Source: an uncultured Roseburia sp.
GTDB taxonomy: Bacteria > Bacillota > Clostridia > Lachnospirales > Lachnospiraceae
NCBI GenBank assembly: GCA_900550935.1
Contig: URUD01000007.1
Location: 1 to 64,000 of the forward strand
Reading direction: 5' to 3'
DNA: 64,000 nt
Below the pieces are notes generated by a model that was not told the origin of the DNA, made no database searches, and saw nothing but the letters and a program-made list of their open reading frames with translations. The translations under genes were made by a program, and so were the position numbers. Of the stretch, positions 24,284-32,613 are shown piece after piece (positions within the stretch are counted from its first letter, which is position 1; every line of letters begins with the position of its first letter).

Positions 24284-26368
24284 ATGAATTACGATGAAAA
24301 TGTGTTTAAAGAGAAAGCGAACATAAAAGCCAGGCGGATCTGGCTGGTTTTTGCACTGCTTCTTACGGCAAATTATGGAACGGATGCGGCCTCAGGTATT
24401 TATCCGGCAAATTGCTATCCGATCTTTGTCCTGCTGTGCTGGATCCCGTTTTTTTCCGGAGATATTTTGCTGCGGGTAAAGGGGAAAAGCACGGATCTGT
24501 ATAAACTGGATCTGGTCATTGGATATGGTATCTTCTATACGTTTTTGTTATGTACTTCATCCTCGTCCATAGCATTTACTTATATCCTTCCGGTGATGAG
24601 CTTACTTGTCATCTATAAAAACCGTAAATTTATGCTGCGCTGTGCATTTGCAAACTCGTTAAGTGTACTGTTCAGTGCGGTATTGCGATATACCGTGATG
24701 GGATATAATTCTGCCGCTGATTTAAAGGATTATCAATTACAGCTTGCCTGTATCATCCTGTGTTATGTCTGTTATGTAATGGCAATCCAGCATTTAAATG
24801 AGGCGGATGGTGCACTGACAGACAGTATCAAGGCAGACCTGCATCGTGTGATCACGACGGTAGAGCAGGTAAAAACAGCAAGCAATTCCATTATGAACGG
24901 CATTACGGTAGTCAGGGAACTTGCAACTGAAAACAAACATGGTTCGGATGTCGTCGTAGTTGGTATGGATAAACTGACGGAAAACAATCAGACGTTGCAT
25001 GAGCGGACGGTTTCTTCTGTGGACAAGACAACGGATATCAATGCACAGGTACAAAATGTGGTTGGTCTGATCAATGATATGGTCACTCTGACAACGGAGG
25101 CGGTCAAGGATTCCCAGACCAGTTATACGGATCTGGAGAGCCTGGTACAGGTTGCAGATACGATGTCGACGTTATCCAATGAAGTTGGCGATATCTTAGG
25201 GAATTTCAAGAGTGAATTTGAAAAAGTAAAACTGGAGACCGGTACAATTGAAAATATTTCAAGCCAGACCAATCTTCTGGCACTTAATGCTTCCATTGAG
25301 GCGGCACGTGCGGGGGATGCGGGAAGAGGTTTTGCAGTGGTTGCAGAACAGATCCGTAAACTCAGTACCGAGACGCAGGAGTCATCCGGACAGATCAGGG
25401 AGGCGCTTGCCCGTCTGGAAGAGACATCCGGAAAGATGACGGATTCGATGGAAGAGACTTTAAAACTGATCCAGCTGACTTTGGAAAAGGTAACACAGAC
25501 CGGACAAAACGTCGGTAAGATCGCGGAGGATTCCAAACAGATCGGAGACCACATCCAGGTCATTGATACGGCAATCAAGGAAGTAGAACAGTCCAACAGC
25601 CAGCTGGTGGAGAACATGGAACAGGTATCTGATATCATGGGAACCATGACGGACTGTATTACGGATTCCAGTGAGATCAGCAAACAGATGCTGAGCAAAT
25701 ACGAAGAAAGTGCGACGAATATCAATGAGATTGAAACGGTCGTACAGGCATTGATGTGCGAACTTGGTGTTGGCGGATTTATGGGTATTTCCGATCTGAA
25801 ACCGGGTATGAAAGTAACGGTAAAGCAGGCAGGCGTGGCAAATGCCACAGAGTCTCACGGAGAACTGATTGAGGAGAAAACAAACGGACTGCTGATCGCC
25901 TTTAAGCCTGGTGCAAAGATACCGGAGACCGGCACCTATCAGGTTCAGGTTACGGTCGGAAATGTATTGTACTGCTGGGATAATGCAGAGCTAAAGCAGA
26001 AGGATGGACATTCTGTTGCAGTACGGATCACGGCAGGACCAAAGATCGTCAACCGACGGAAATATCCACGTATGGATGTGACAAATCCCTGCAGTATCCG
26101 TGTCGCAGATGGAAATAAGACATTCCGGGGAAGACTGGATAATATCAGTGCGAACGGTTTTGCACTCGTCGTGCGTGACCCGTATTTTGCAGACTGTATC
26201 GGAAAGAATATCACAATCCAGATCAAGGATTTCGCGCTTCCTGCGCAGTCGGAACTTGAGGGACGGATCATCCGCTGTTCCGATCATGAAGGAAATTACA
26301 TCATCGGATGCCAGATGCCAGAGGACAATTACGAGATTAAAATGTATGTCGAGAAATGTCTGGGCTAG
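24284..26368 (+). CDS. Chemoreceptor (MCP) fused to a YcgR-like PilZ domain
   Basis: 694 residues from ATG 24284 (GGAGAGGGAG upstream). About six membrane helices fill residues 15-180, with no extracellular sensor domain. The coiled-coil signalling region follows; its hairpin tip is ISSQTNLLALNASIEAARAG then GRGFAVVAEQIRKLS. After about residue 500 comes a beta-rich domain like the N-terminal half of YcgR, then a PilZ domain with the c-di-GMP motifs NRRKYPRMD and DNISANGFALVV. Chemotaxis output and c-di-GMP sensing are thus joined in one chain. A close paralogue lies at 39301; the glucuronide genes lie between them. No methylation or ligand data can be read from sequence. Confidence 0.88.
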   Translation: MNYDENVFKEKANIKARRIWLVFALLLTANYGTDAASGIYPANCYPIFVLLCWIPFFSGDILLRVKGKSTDLYKLDLVIGYGIFYTFLLCTSSSSIAFTYILPVMSLLVIYKNRKFMLRCAFANSLSVLFSAVLRYTVMGYNSAADLKDYQLQLACIILCYVCYVMAIQHLNEADGALTDSIKADLHRVITTVEQVKTASNSIMNGITVVRELATENKHGSDVVVVGMDKLTENNQTLHERTVSSVDKTTDINAQVQNVVGLINDMVTLTTEAVKDSQTSYTDLESLVQVADTMSTLSNEVGDILGNFKSEFEKVKLETGTIENISSQTNLLALNASIEAARAGDAGRGFAVVAEQIRKLSTETQESSGQIREALARLEETSGKMTDSMEETLKLIQLTLEKVTQTGQNVGKIAEDSKQIGDHIQVIDTAIKEVEQSNSQLVENMEQVSDIMGTMTDCITDSSEISKQMLSKYEESATNINEIETVVQALMCELGVGGFMGISDLKPGMKVTVKQAGVANATESHGELIEEKTNGLLIAFKPGAKIPETGTYQVQVTVGNVLYCWDNAELKQKDGHSVAVRITAGPKIVNRRKYPRMDVTNPCSIRVADGNKTFRGRLDNISANGFALVVRDPYFADCIGKNITIQIKDFALPAQSELEGRIIRCSDHEGNYIIGCQMPEDNYEIKMYVEKCLG

Positions 26369-26406
26369 TTTTTGGGTAGAACGGCTCATTTTGTGGAAAA
26401 TAAAGA

Positions 26407-26446
26407 CATGAGACCGCAAGTTTTGCAATGAAAACAGCAATTAACT
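26407..26446 (+). promoter_or_regulatory. Shared uxu operator, copy upstream of uxuA
   Basis: A roughly 40-bp block beginning CATGAGACCGCAAG and continuing TTTTGCAAT, with AATTAACTC near the end. The same block, with few changes, lies at 28587-28626 upstream of uxuB. It ends 4 nt before the -35 at 26451, a position typical for AraC-family activators. The AraC gene at 27660 is the obvious candidate. Confidence 0.75.
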
Positions 26447-26450
26447 CGAA

Positions 26451-26479
26451 TTGTCACCAAAATGGGCGTATGCTATAAT
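26451..26479 (+). promoter_or_regulatory. Promoter of uxuA
   Basis: TTGTCA (26451-26456), 17-nt spacer, TATAAT (26474-26479), directly downstream of the shared operator block. Confidence 0.8.
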
Positions 26480-26533
26480 GTATTTACAATAAGAAGTCAC
26501 AATATGAAGATTAAGATGAAGGGAGAAAATTCT

Positions 26534-27616
26534 ATGCCAATGCAGATGGGTTTCCGTTGGTACGGTGAGGGAAATGATAAGATCAGCCTTTCCGATATCA
26601 AGCAGATTCCGGGCGTGACCAGTATCGTATGGGCACTGCATCATAAACTGCCAGGTGAAGTCTGGACAGTAGAAGAGATCGCAGAAGTGCAGAAACAGTT
26701 AGAGCCATACGGATTTAATATGGACGTGGTAGAATCTGTAAACGTACATGATGACATTAAGATCGGTCTTCCGACCCGTGATCAGTACATTGCAAACTAC
26801 ATTGAAACAATCAAAAACCTTTCCAAATTCGGAGTAAAAGTAATCTGTTATAATTTTATGCCGATATTTGACTGGACACGTACCGATCTTTTCCATCCGA
26901 TCGGAGATGGTTCGACCGCACTTTACTATGAGGCGAGCAAGATCCATGATGACCCGAAAGAGATGGCAGATTATATTTTGAACAATCTTGGAGGAATGAC
27001 ATTCCCAGGATGGGAGCCGGAACGTATGGCGAAGCTGGACGAGCTGTTTGAAGCATATAAACCGGTTACCAAAGAAGTCTTATGGGAGAATTTAAGATAC
27101 TTCTTAGAGGCTTTAATGCCGACTTGTAAAGAATGTGATATCAAAATGGCGATCCATATGGACGATCCGCCATGGGATATTTTTGGACTTCCACGTCTTC
27201 TGACCTGTGAAGAAAACATCGACCGTTTCTTAAAGATGGTTGACAGCCCATATAACTGTCTGACCCTTTGCTCCGGTTCTTTAAATGCAGATCCGAGAAA
27301 CAATGTAGCAGATATCGTTCGGAAGCATTGCGACCGTATTGCATTTGCACATATCCGTAACGTAAAACATTTTCCGAATGGAGATTTCTCAGAGGCTTCC
27401 CATCGTGACTGTGATGGTGATACCGGAATCCTTGATATCTTAAAAGCATATCATGACTGTGGATTTGAAGGATATATCAGACCGGATCATGGCCGTCATC
27501 TCTGGGATGAAAAACCGGGAAATGTACGCCCGGGTTATGGCTTGTATGACCGCGCACTTGGTATTATGTATATGCTGGGTGTATGGGATATGCTGGATAA
27601 GTTAGAGGGAAAGTAA
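26534..27616 (+). CDS. uxuA: Mannonate dehydratase
   Basis: 360 residues from ATG 26534, after AAGGGAG; an in-frame start 72 nt earlier would lie upstream of the promoter -10. It converts D-mannonate to 2-keto-3-deoxygluconate in hexuronate breakdown. Family motifs: MPMQMGFRWYGEGND, GVTSIVWALHHKLPGEVW, CYNFMPIFDWTRTDL, MAIHMDDPPWDIFGLPR with metal ligands, and GYIRPDHGRHLWDE. It has its own promoter with an operator shared with uxuB. The isomerase uxaC and the KDG kinase/aldolase are not in the window. Confidence 0.95.
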   Translation: MPMQMGFRWYGEGNDKISLSDIKQIPGVTSIVWALHHKLPGEVWTVEEIAEVQKQLEPYGFNMDVVESVNVHDDIKIGLPTRDQYIANYIETIKNLSKFGVKVICYNFMPIFDWTRTDLFHPIGDGSTALYYEASKIHDDPKEMADYILNNLGGMTFPGWEPERMAKLDELFEAYKPVTKEVLWENLRYFLEALMPTCKECDIKMAIHMDDPPWDIFGLPRLLTCEENIDRFLKMVDSPYNCLTLCSGSLNADPRNNVADIVRKHCDRIAFAHIRNVKHFPNGDFSEASHRDCDGDTGILDILKAYHDCGFEGYIRPDHGRHLWDEKPGNVRPGYGLYDRALGIMYMLGVWDMLDKLEGK

Positions 27617-27630
27617 GATAAGCCAATATT

Positions 27631-27657
27631 AAGGGCTGCCAGATGGCAGCCCTTTTG
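27631..27657. terminator. Bidirectional terminator, uxuA / AraC gene
   Basis: AAGGGCTGCC, loop AGAT, GGCAGCCCTT, followed by TT. The symmetrical A/T ends let it serve the convergent AraC gene as well. Confidence 0.9.
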
Positions 27658-27659
27658 TA

Positions 27660-28532
27660 TTATGGTTTTTGCATATACAATTCTTTATATTCTTTTGGCG
27701 AAATGCCATATTCTTTTTTAAACGCCCGGAAAAAACTCGTATAATCTTTAAACCCGAACATCAGATAGATCTTTGTGATATTATCATTGCCGAGGATGGC
27801 GTCTTTACACATGGAAAGACGTTTTTTGGTAATGTACTGATGAATGGAGATCCCGAAATTATCCTTGAAAATATGGGAAATGTGATATTTGCTCACAAAA
27901 AATACCTTTGAGAGTTCATCAAGTGACAGGTCCTCATCCAGATGGTCTTCAATGTATTGGAGGAGATTGTCGTAGAGTGCGTTGATCTCTTTGCAGGTGG
28001 CAGGATGTTCTGCCTCATAGACAGTACGGTTTAAGTGCAGCATCAGGTCATTGACACACAGCTCGATCTTGGCGGCTTTGCCAAAACGATCTGCGTGGAT
28101 CTCTTCGATGAGCCGGAAGATCTTTGCCTGCACTGCATTGAAAGAAAGCATGTCGTAGTGATAGATAAAGCGGTGCGAATCCCGCACATGACTGATCAGG
28201 TAGACATAATCCGCAGAAAGACTCTTTAGTTTATCGCAGTAATCCTGACTGATCCAGAAAACAAAACGCTGATAGGGTACTCCATCTTTGACATAGGATA
28301 CATGATGGTGTACGCCCGGCGGGATCAGTACCATGTCACCCGATTTAAGTGGATAATGTTTTCCCTGGATCGAAATGGAAACCTCGCCCTCCAGAAAAAA
28401 ATAAAATTCGTAGTAGTCGTGGGTATGGTCAGTCACACCGTAAAAATGATTGTCATTATAATAGTAGATCTCAAAATCTTTTGACAGCATGTACTGTCTT
28501 TCATTGAAAGGAGACTGTAATTGTCTGCGCAT
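27660..28532 (-). CDS. AraC-family regulator, probably of the uxu genes
   Basis: 290 residues from ATG 28532, with CCGAGG 8 nt upstream. The N-terminal cupin (about 15-120; VTDHTHDYYEFYFFLEGEVSI, SGDMVLIPPGVHHHV) binds the ligand. Two C-terminal helix-turn-helix units are present (LSLDELSKVFFVSKYHISHIFK and ITKIYLMFGFKDYTSFFRAFKK), ending in YGISPKEYK. It sits between uxuA (convergent) and uxuB (divergent), both of which carry the same upstream block, so it is the likely hexuronate-responsive activator. Confidence 0.88.
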   Translation of the reverse strand: MRRQLQSPFNERQYMLSKDFEIYYYNDNHFYGVTDHTHDYYEFYFFLEGEVSISIQGKHYPLKSGDMVLIPPGVHHHVSYVKDGVPYQRFVFWISQDYCDKLKSLSADYVYLISHVRDSHRFIYHYDMLSFNAVQAKIFRLIEEIHADRFGKAAKIELCVNDLMLHLNRTVYEAEHPATCKEINALYDNLLQYIEDHLDEDLSLDELSKVFFVSKYHISHIFKDNFGISIHQYITKKRLSMCKDAILGNDNITKIYLMFGFKDYTSFFRAFKKEYGISPKEYKELYMQKP

Positions 28533-28586
28533 TGTGATAACCTCGGAAAAGAATAGAAAAAACGACAGGCTACCATTTAAATTTAG

Positions 28587-28626
28587 CATGAAATCGCAAT
28601 TTTTGCAATATGAACAACAATTAACT
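28587..28626 (+). promoter_or_regulatory. Shared uxu operator, copy upstream of uxuB
   Basis: Begins CATGAAATCGCAAT, continues TTTTGCAAT and ends CAATTAACTC: nearly the same as 26407-26446. It ends 4 nt before the -35 at 28630 and lies about 55 nt upstream of the divergent AraC start, so it might also govern the regulator itself. Confidence 0.75.
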
Positions 28627-28629
28627 CTA

Positions 28630-28659
28630 TTGGATAATTGCAGGGAAATCCTTTATAAT
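28630..28659 (+). promoter_or_regulatory. Promoter of uxuB
   Basis: TTGGAT (28630-28635), 18-nt spacer, TATAAT (28654-28659), 49 nt before the start codon. Confidence 0.75.
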
Positions 28660-28707
28660 AAGAATATCAATGAAAACGTAATATTCTGGAGAAAGGAAAT
28701 AAAAACT

Positions 28708-30315
28708 ATGGAATTAAGTACTCTTGGCTTACAGGACAAAGCACAGTGGGAAGCAAAAGGATATGCGCTTCCGAAATTCGACCGCGAGGCAGTGACAAAA
28801 GCGACCAAAGAAAATCCATGCTGGATCCATTTTGGTGCAGGAAATATCTTTCGTGCATTTCAGGCAAATGTGATGCAGAACATTTTAAACAAAGGCGAGA
28901 TGGAGACCGGACTCATCGTTGCAGAGGGATTCGATTATGAGATCATCGAGAAGATGAACCGCCCGCATGACGATTATTCTATTCTTGTTACCTTAAAGGC
29001 AGACGGAACGATTGAGAAAACCGTTGTTGGAGCCGTTGTAGAATCCTGCATTCTTGATTCGGAAAATGAAGCAGAGTATAGCAGATTAAAAGAGATTTTC
29101 TGCAAGAAATCGTTACAGATGGTATCCTTTACGATCACAGAGAAAGGCTACAGCCTGGTAAACGGAAAGGGAGAAATGCTTCCTCCGGTCGTGGCAGATT
29201 TTGCAGCAGGTCCGGAAAGACCAGCCAGCTACATCGGAAAAGTGGCATCTCTTTTATACACACGTTTCAAAAACGGACAGTTACCGATCGCCATGGTATC
29301 CATGGATAACTGCTCTCACAATGGAGATAAATTATATGCAGCGATCAACGCATTTGCAGAGAAATGGGCAGAAAACGGACTGGTAGAGAAAGAATTTGTA
29401 AGTTATGTCAACGACAGAGAAAAGGTTTCCTTCCCATGGTCTATGATCGACAAGATCACACCAAGACCGGATGCTTCCGTAGAGGAAATGTTAAACAAAG
29501 ATGAGATCGACGGATTAGATCCGGTCATCACATCAAAGAATACCTATGTTGCTCCGTTTGTTAATGCAGAGGAATGTGAATACCTTGTCATTGAAGACTG
29601 GTTCCCGAACGGACGTCCGCAGTTGGAAAAAGGCGGTATCATGTTTACAGACCGTGAGACCGTTGACAAAGTAGAGAAGATGAAAGTATGTACCTGCTTA
29701 AATCCACTTCACACAGCACTTGCTGTATACGGATGTTTACTGGGTTACACCAAGATCTCCGATGAGATGAAAGATACCGAGCTGAAAAAACTGGTAGAGC
29801 GCATTGGTTATGTTGAGGGCCTTCCGGTTGTTGTAAATCCGGGTGTATTAGATCCGAAAGAATTTATTGATACCGTATTAAATGTGCGTATCCCGAACCC
29901 ATTTATGCCGGATACACCACAGCGTATCGCAACCGATACTTCCCAGAAACTTGCAATCCGTTTCGGTGAGACCATCAAAAATTACCTGGCATCTCCGGAC
30001 AAAGATATTGCAAACTTAAAACTGATCCCACTGGTATTGGCAGGATGGATGCGTTATCTGATGGCAATTGACGATAACGGGGAAAAATTCAAATTAAGTC
30101 CGGATCCACTGCTTGATACAGTGTGCCCGATGGTTTCCGGTATCCAGTTTGGCGACAAAGACGTAGAAGAAAAGATCAGACCATTACTGAAAAACAAAGC
30201 AATTTTTGGCGTAGACCTCTACGAAGCAGGACTTGCCGGGCTGACGATCGGTTACTTTACTGAGCTGATCGCAGGACCAGGAGCAATCCGTGCAACCTTA
30301 AAAAAATATGTGTAA
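28708..30315 (+). CDS. uxuB: D-mannonate oxidoreductase (fructuronate reductase)
   Basis: 535 residues from ATG 28708 (GGAGAAAGGA upstream); an earlier open frame starts before the promoter and is rejected. It is a long-chain mannitol dehydrogenase family enzyme. The N-terminal Rossmann fold carries CWIHFGAGNIFRAFQANVM, VSMDNCSHNGDK lies mid-protein, and the catalytic region has the conserved Lys in KMKVCTCLNPLHTALA. It reduces D-fructuronate to D-mannonate, the step before UxuA. Promoter and operator are shared in design with uxuA. A tandem hairpin ends the gene. Confidence 0.93.
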   Translation: MELSTLGLQDKAQWEAKGYALPKFDREAVTKATKENPCWIHFGAGNIFRAFQANVMQNILNKGEMETGLIVAEGFDYEIIEKMNRPHDDYSILVTLKADGTIEKTVVGAVVESCILDSENEAEYSRLKEIFCKKSLQMVSFTITEKGYSLVNGKGEMLPPVVADFAAGPERPASYIGKVASLLYTRFKNGQLPIAMVSMDNCSHNGDKLYAAINAFAEKWAENGLVEKEFVSYVNDREKVSFPWSMIDKITPRPDASVEEMLNKDEIDGLDPVITSKNTYVAPFVNAEECEYLVIEDWFPNGRPQLEKGGIMFTDRETVDKVEKMKVCTCLNPLHTALAVYGCLLGYTKISDEMKDTELKKLVERIGYVEGLPVVVNPGVLDPKEFIDTVLNVRIPNPFMPDTPQRIATDTSQKLAIRFGETIKNYLASPDKDIANLKLIPLVLAGWMRYLMAIDDNGEKFKLSPDPLLDTVCPMVSGIQFGDKDVEEKIRPLLKNKAIFGVDLYEAGLAGLTIGYFTELIAGPGAIRATLKKYV

Positions 30316-30316
30316 A

Positions 30317-30350
30317 CAGTTCACAAATGGGAACTCCCATTTGCGAACTG
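30317..30350 (+). terminator. First hairpin after uxuB
   Basis: CAGTTC-CAAATGGGA pairs with CCCATTTGCGAACTG around a 3-nt loop. An A run, not a T run, follows; it may stabilise the mRNA 3' end in front of the true terminator. Confidence 0.5.
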
Positions 30351-30355
30351 AAAAA

Positions 30356-30386
30356 GGCGGTTTCGATAAGAAACCGTCTTTTTTTC
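30356..30386 (+). terminator. Terminator of uxuB
   Basis: GGCGGTTTC, loop GATAA, GAAACCGTC, then TTTTTTT. Confidence 0.88.
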
Positions 30387-30498
30387 TGTGAATAGAGAGG
30401 AAAATCCGCATCTGCTTTTTGACTCTAGGCAAGCACACGCAAATTCGGTATAATAAAAGGAAAGTTAAAAAATTGGTAAGAAAAAAAGAGGTATGGGA

Positions 30499-31206
30499 AT
30501 GTATCACATTGCGGTCGTGGATGATGATAGAGAGTTTAGCAGCAAAGTGCAGGAATATCTGGACAAGTATCAGCAGGAAAATGGGGAAAAGTTTGAGGTG
30601 GAGATTTTTTATGATGGAGCCAAGATCATAGAAAACTACACGCCAAAATATGATCTGATCTTGCTGGATATTGAAATGCCCATGGTAAATGGCATGGATG
30701 CGGCAGAAAAGATACGGGAACTGGATGAACATGTCGTGCTGATGTTCATTACCAATATGGCACAATACGCGATACGTGGTTATTCCGTGGGAGCACTTGA
30801 TTTTGTCATGAAACCGATCAATTACTATACCTTTTCCATGAAGATAAAGCGCGCATTAAAACGTGTGCAGAAAAAGGAGATACCGACCATCCTTCTTACT
30901 ACGCCGGAAGGGGTAAAAAAGCTAAACGTAAGTCAGATCTATTATGTGGAGATCCAGGGACATATGCTTCATTATCATACGGATGAGGGCGAATTTGTGG
31001 TACGTGGGACTCTGCTTTCTGCGGAACAGATGCTGCCGTCCGGATTTTTTGTGAAATGCAATCACTGGTATCTGGTAAATCTGCAGCATGTTACAGAAGT
31101 AAGAAAAAATACGGCGATTGTTGGAAATTTTGAATTAGAGATCAGCAGACGAAATCGTGCGGGCTTTTTAAAGGCACTTGCGGAACATATGGGAGGAAAC
31201 GCCTGA
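30499..31206 (+). CDS. LytTR response regulator (AgrA-like)
   Basis: 235 residues from ATG 30499; ATG 30493 is in frame but only 1 nt from the AGAGG ribosome site. A receiver domain (HIAVVDDDREF, phospho-acceptor Asp in LILLDIEMP, Lys in FVMKPINYYT) is followed by a LytTR DNA-binding domain (about 135-235; INVSQ-like KLNVSQIYYVEIQG, FVKCNHWYLVNLQHV, ISRRNRAGFLKAL). A -10 TATAAT (30449-30454) precedes it, with a poor -35. The kinase gene overlaps its stop by 1 nt. A LytTR-type direct repeat lies just downstream of the kinase gene, before the glucuronidase promoter. Confidence 0.9.
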   Translation: MYHIAVVDDDREFSSKVQEYLDKYQQENGEKFEVEIFYDGAKIIENYTPKYDLILLDIEMPMVNGMDAAEKIRELDEHVVLMFITNMAQYAIRGYSVGALDFVMKPINYYTFSMKIKRALKRVQKKEIPTILLTTPEGVKKLNVSQIYYVEIQGHMLHYHTDEGEFVVRGTLLSAEQMLPSGFFVKCNHWYLVNLQHVTEVRKNTAIVGNFELEISRRNRAGFLKALAEHMGGNA

Positions 31207-32489
31207 TGATAACGAAGACATACTGGCTATATATTGTACTGGCATTCTGGATGTCAGGGATCATTTTTACGCTTCCGATGGAACGAAAAGAGAAATTTGG
31301 ATGGAGACTGTTTGCAGGCGCGGGCGTGATGCTTGCTTTTAGTCTCCTGATTTTTTATCTGCCATGGGGAGGATTTGTTATAAAAGATGCGATCTTTATG
31401 TTAGGGGGATGTATCATTTTATGTGTCAGTATCCACAGTGGATGGGAGGTTTCCTGGTCGATCGCCTGTTATAACACGGTCTGGGGTGTGGCAACCTGGC
31501 AGATGGATATTGAAGCTGTAACAGTGCTGTTGCTGCTCCGTCGGAGTGTGCTTGGGCATTATCGGTGCGAATGGATCTTGTTTCTGGCATATTTTATTAT
31601 TTCCTATCTGCTCTGTGCCGGAACGATCGCACGGTGGATGCCGATCGGAAGAAAAGCAAAATTAGGACCGAGGCAGCTTAGCCTGACCCTGCTGCTGTTT
31701 TCTGTTATAAATATGGTATCATTCCATGACTGGATCGGGGTAGGGGCGATCCTTCCAAGGGAATGGGGTTATTTTTTTCTGATCCAGATGCTCTGTATCG
31801 TGGCACTGTATCTGGAAGGGGAATTATTTAAAAAGAGCCGGATGAGGCAGGAAATGGAGATGTTAAATTTCCTCTATACGACACAGAAGGAGCAGTACCG
31901 TCTTTCAAAAGAAAACATTGCACTGATCAATCAGAAATGTCATGATCTGAAACATCAGATCAGGGCACTGCGGAATGCAGATCAGGAGGAACTCGACCGT
32001 TATCTGGGGGAGATGGAGGACTCCATTAAGATATACGAAGCTATCGTGAAAACCGGAAATGATGTCTTTGATACGATACTGACCGAGAAGAGCCTGTATT
32101 GTAAAGACCGGCAGATCCAGGTGTCCTGTGTCGCAGATGCCGCACAGCTGACTTTTATGGATCCCATTGACCTATATGCACTGCTAGGAAATGCGATGGA
32201 CAATGCCATTGAAGCTGTTGAAAAGTTTACGGATACGGAAAAACGCCAGATCGATGTCATTATTTACCGGAAACAGAATTTTATGGTGGTAAATATCATA
32301 AATCCGCTCGCGGAAACGCTGACCTATCGGGACGGTCTTCCGGTTACTACGAAAAAGGATGCAGATTTCCACGGATTTGGGTTGCGCAGCATGCGGCAGA
32401 TTCTGAAAAAATACAACGGATTTCTGGACGTCAGCGAGGAGGATGGCTGTTTTTCTTTAAAAATGCTGATACCAATTTCCATAAAGTGA
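31206..32489 (+). CDS. GHKL sensor kinase (AgrC-like)
   Basis: 427 residues. Six or seven membrane helices fill residues 5-205, then the kinase part: INQKCHDLKHQIRALRN holds the phospho-accepting His, LLGNAMDNAIEAVEKF the N-box, and GFGLRSMRQILKKYNG the ATP lid. The membrane domain has no recognisable extracellular domain, as in AgrC-like receptors for peptides. No autoinducing-peptide gene is next to it, so the signal may be a sugar or another small molecule. Its start overlaps the regulator stop. Confidence 0.88.
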   Translation: MITKTYWLYIVLAFWMSGIIFTLPMERKEKFGWRLFAGAGVMLAFSLLIFYLPWGGFVIKDAIFMLGGCIILCVSIHSGWEVSWSIACYNTVWGVATWQMDIEAVTVLLLLRRSVLGHYRCEWILFLAYFIISYLLCAGTIARWMPIGRKAKLGPRQLSLTLLLFSVINMVSFHDWIGVGAILPREWGYFFLIQMLCIVALYLEGELFKKSRMRQEMEMLNFLYTTQKEQYRLSKENIALINQKCHDLKHQIRALRNADQEELDRYLGEMEDSIKIYEAIVKTGNDVFDTILTEKSLYCKDRQIQVSCVADAAQLTFMDPIDLYALLGNAMDNAIEAVEKFTDTEKRQIDVIIYRKQNFMVVNIINPLAETLTYRDGLPVTTKKDADFHGFGLRSMRQILKKYNGFLDVSEEDGCFSLKMLIPISIK

Positions 32490-32519
32490 CCACTTAAGAC
32501 AGATTAGAGACCACTTAAG
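32490..32519 (+). promoter_or_regulatory. LytTR-type operator upstream of the glucuronidase operon
   Basis: Two identical 9-mers CCACTTAAG (32490-32498 and 32511-32519) are separated by 12 bp, giving a 21-bp (two helical turns) period. AgrA/LytTR proteins bind 9-bp direct repeats with 10-13 bp gaps. The site begins at the kinase stop codon and ends 9 bp before the -35 at 32529. Confidence 0.75.
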
Positions 32520-32528
32520 GTAAAACCC

Positions 32529-32557
32529 TTGTGAAAAATGTGTCAAACCAATAAAAT
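32529..32557 (+). promoter_or_regulatory. Promoter of the glucuronidase/GH3/symporter operon
   Basis: TTGTGA (32529-32534), 17-nt spacer, TAAAAT (32552-32557), directly behind the LytTR repeat. Confidence 0.7.
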
Positions 32558-32613
32558 ATAAGCATCAGGTAACACAAAAATGAGCAGGCAGATAACGTGG
32601 AGGGTGCTTAAGA

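Noticed and set aside
25123..25848. 241-codon open frame on the minus strand
   Set aside because: Same antisense artefact within the first chemoreceptor.
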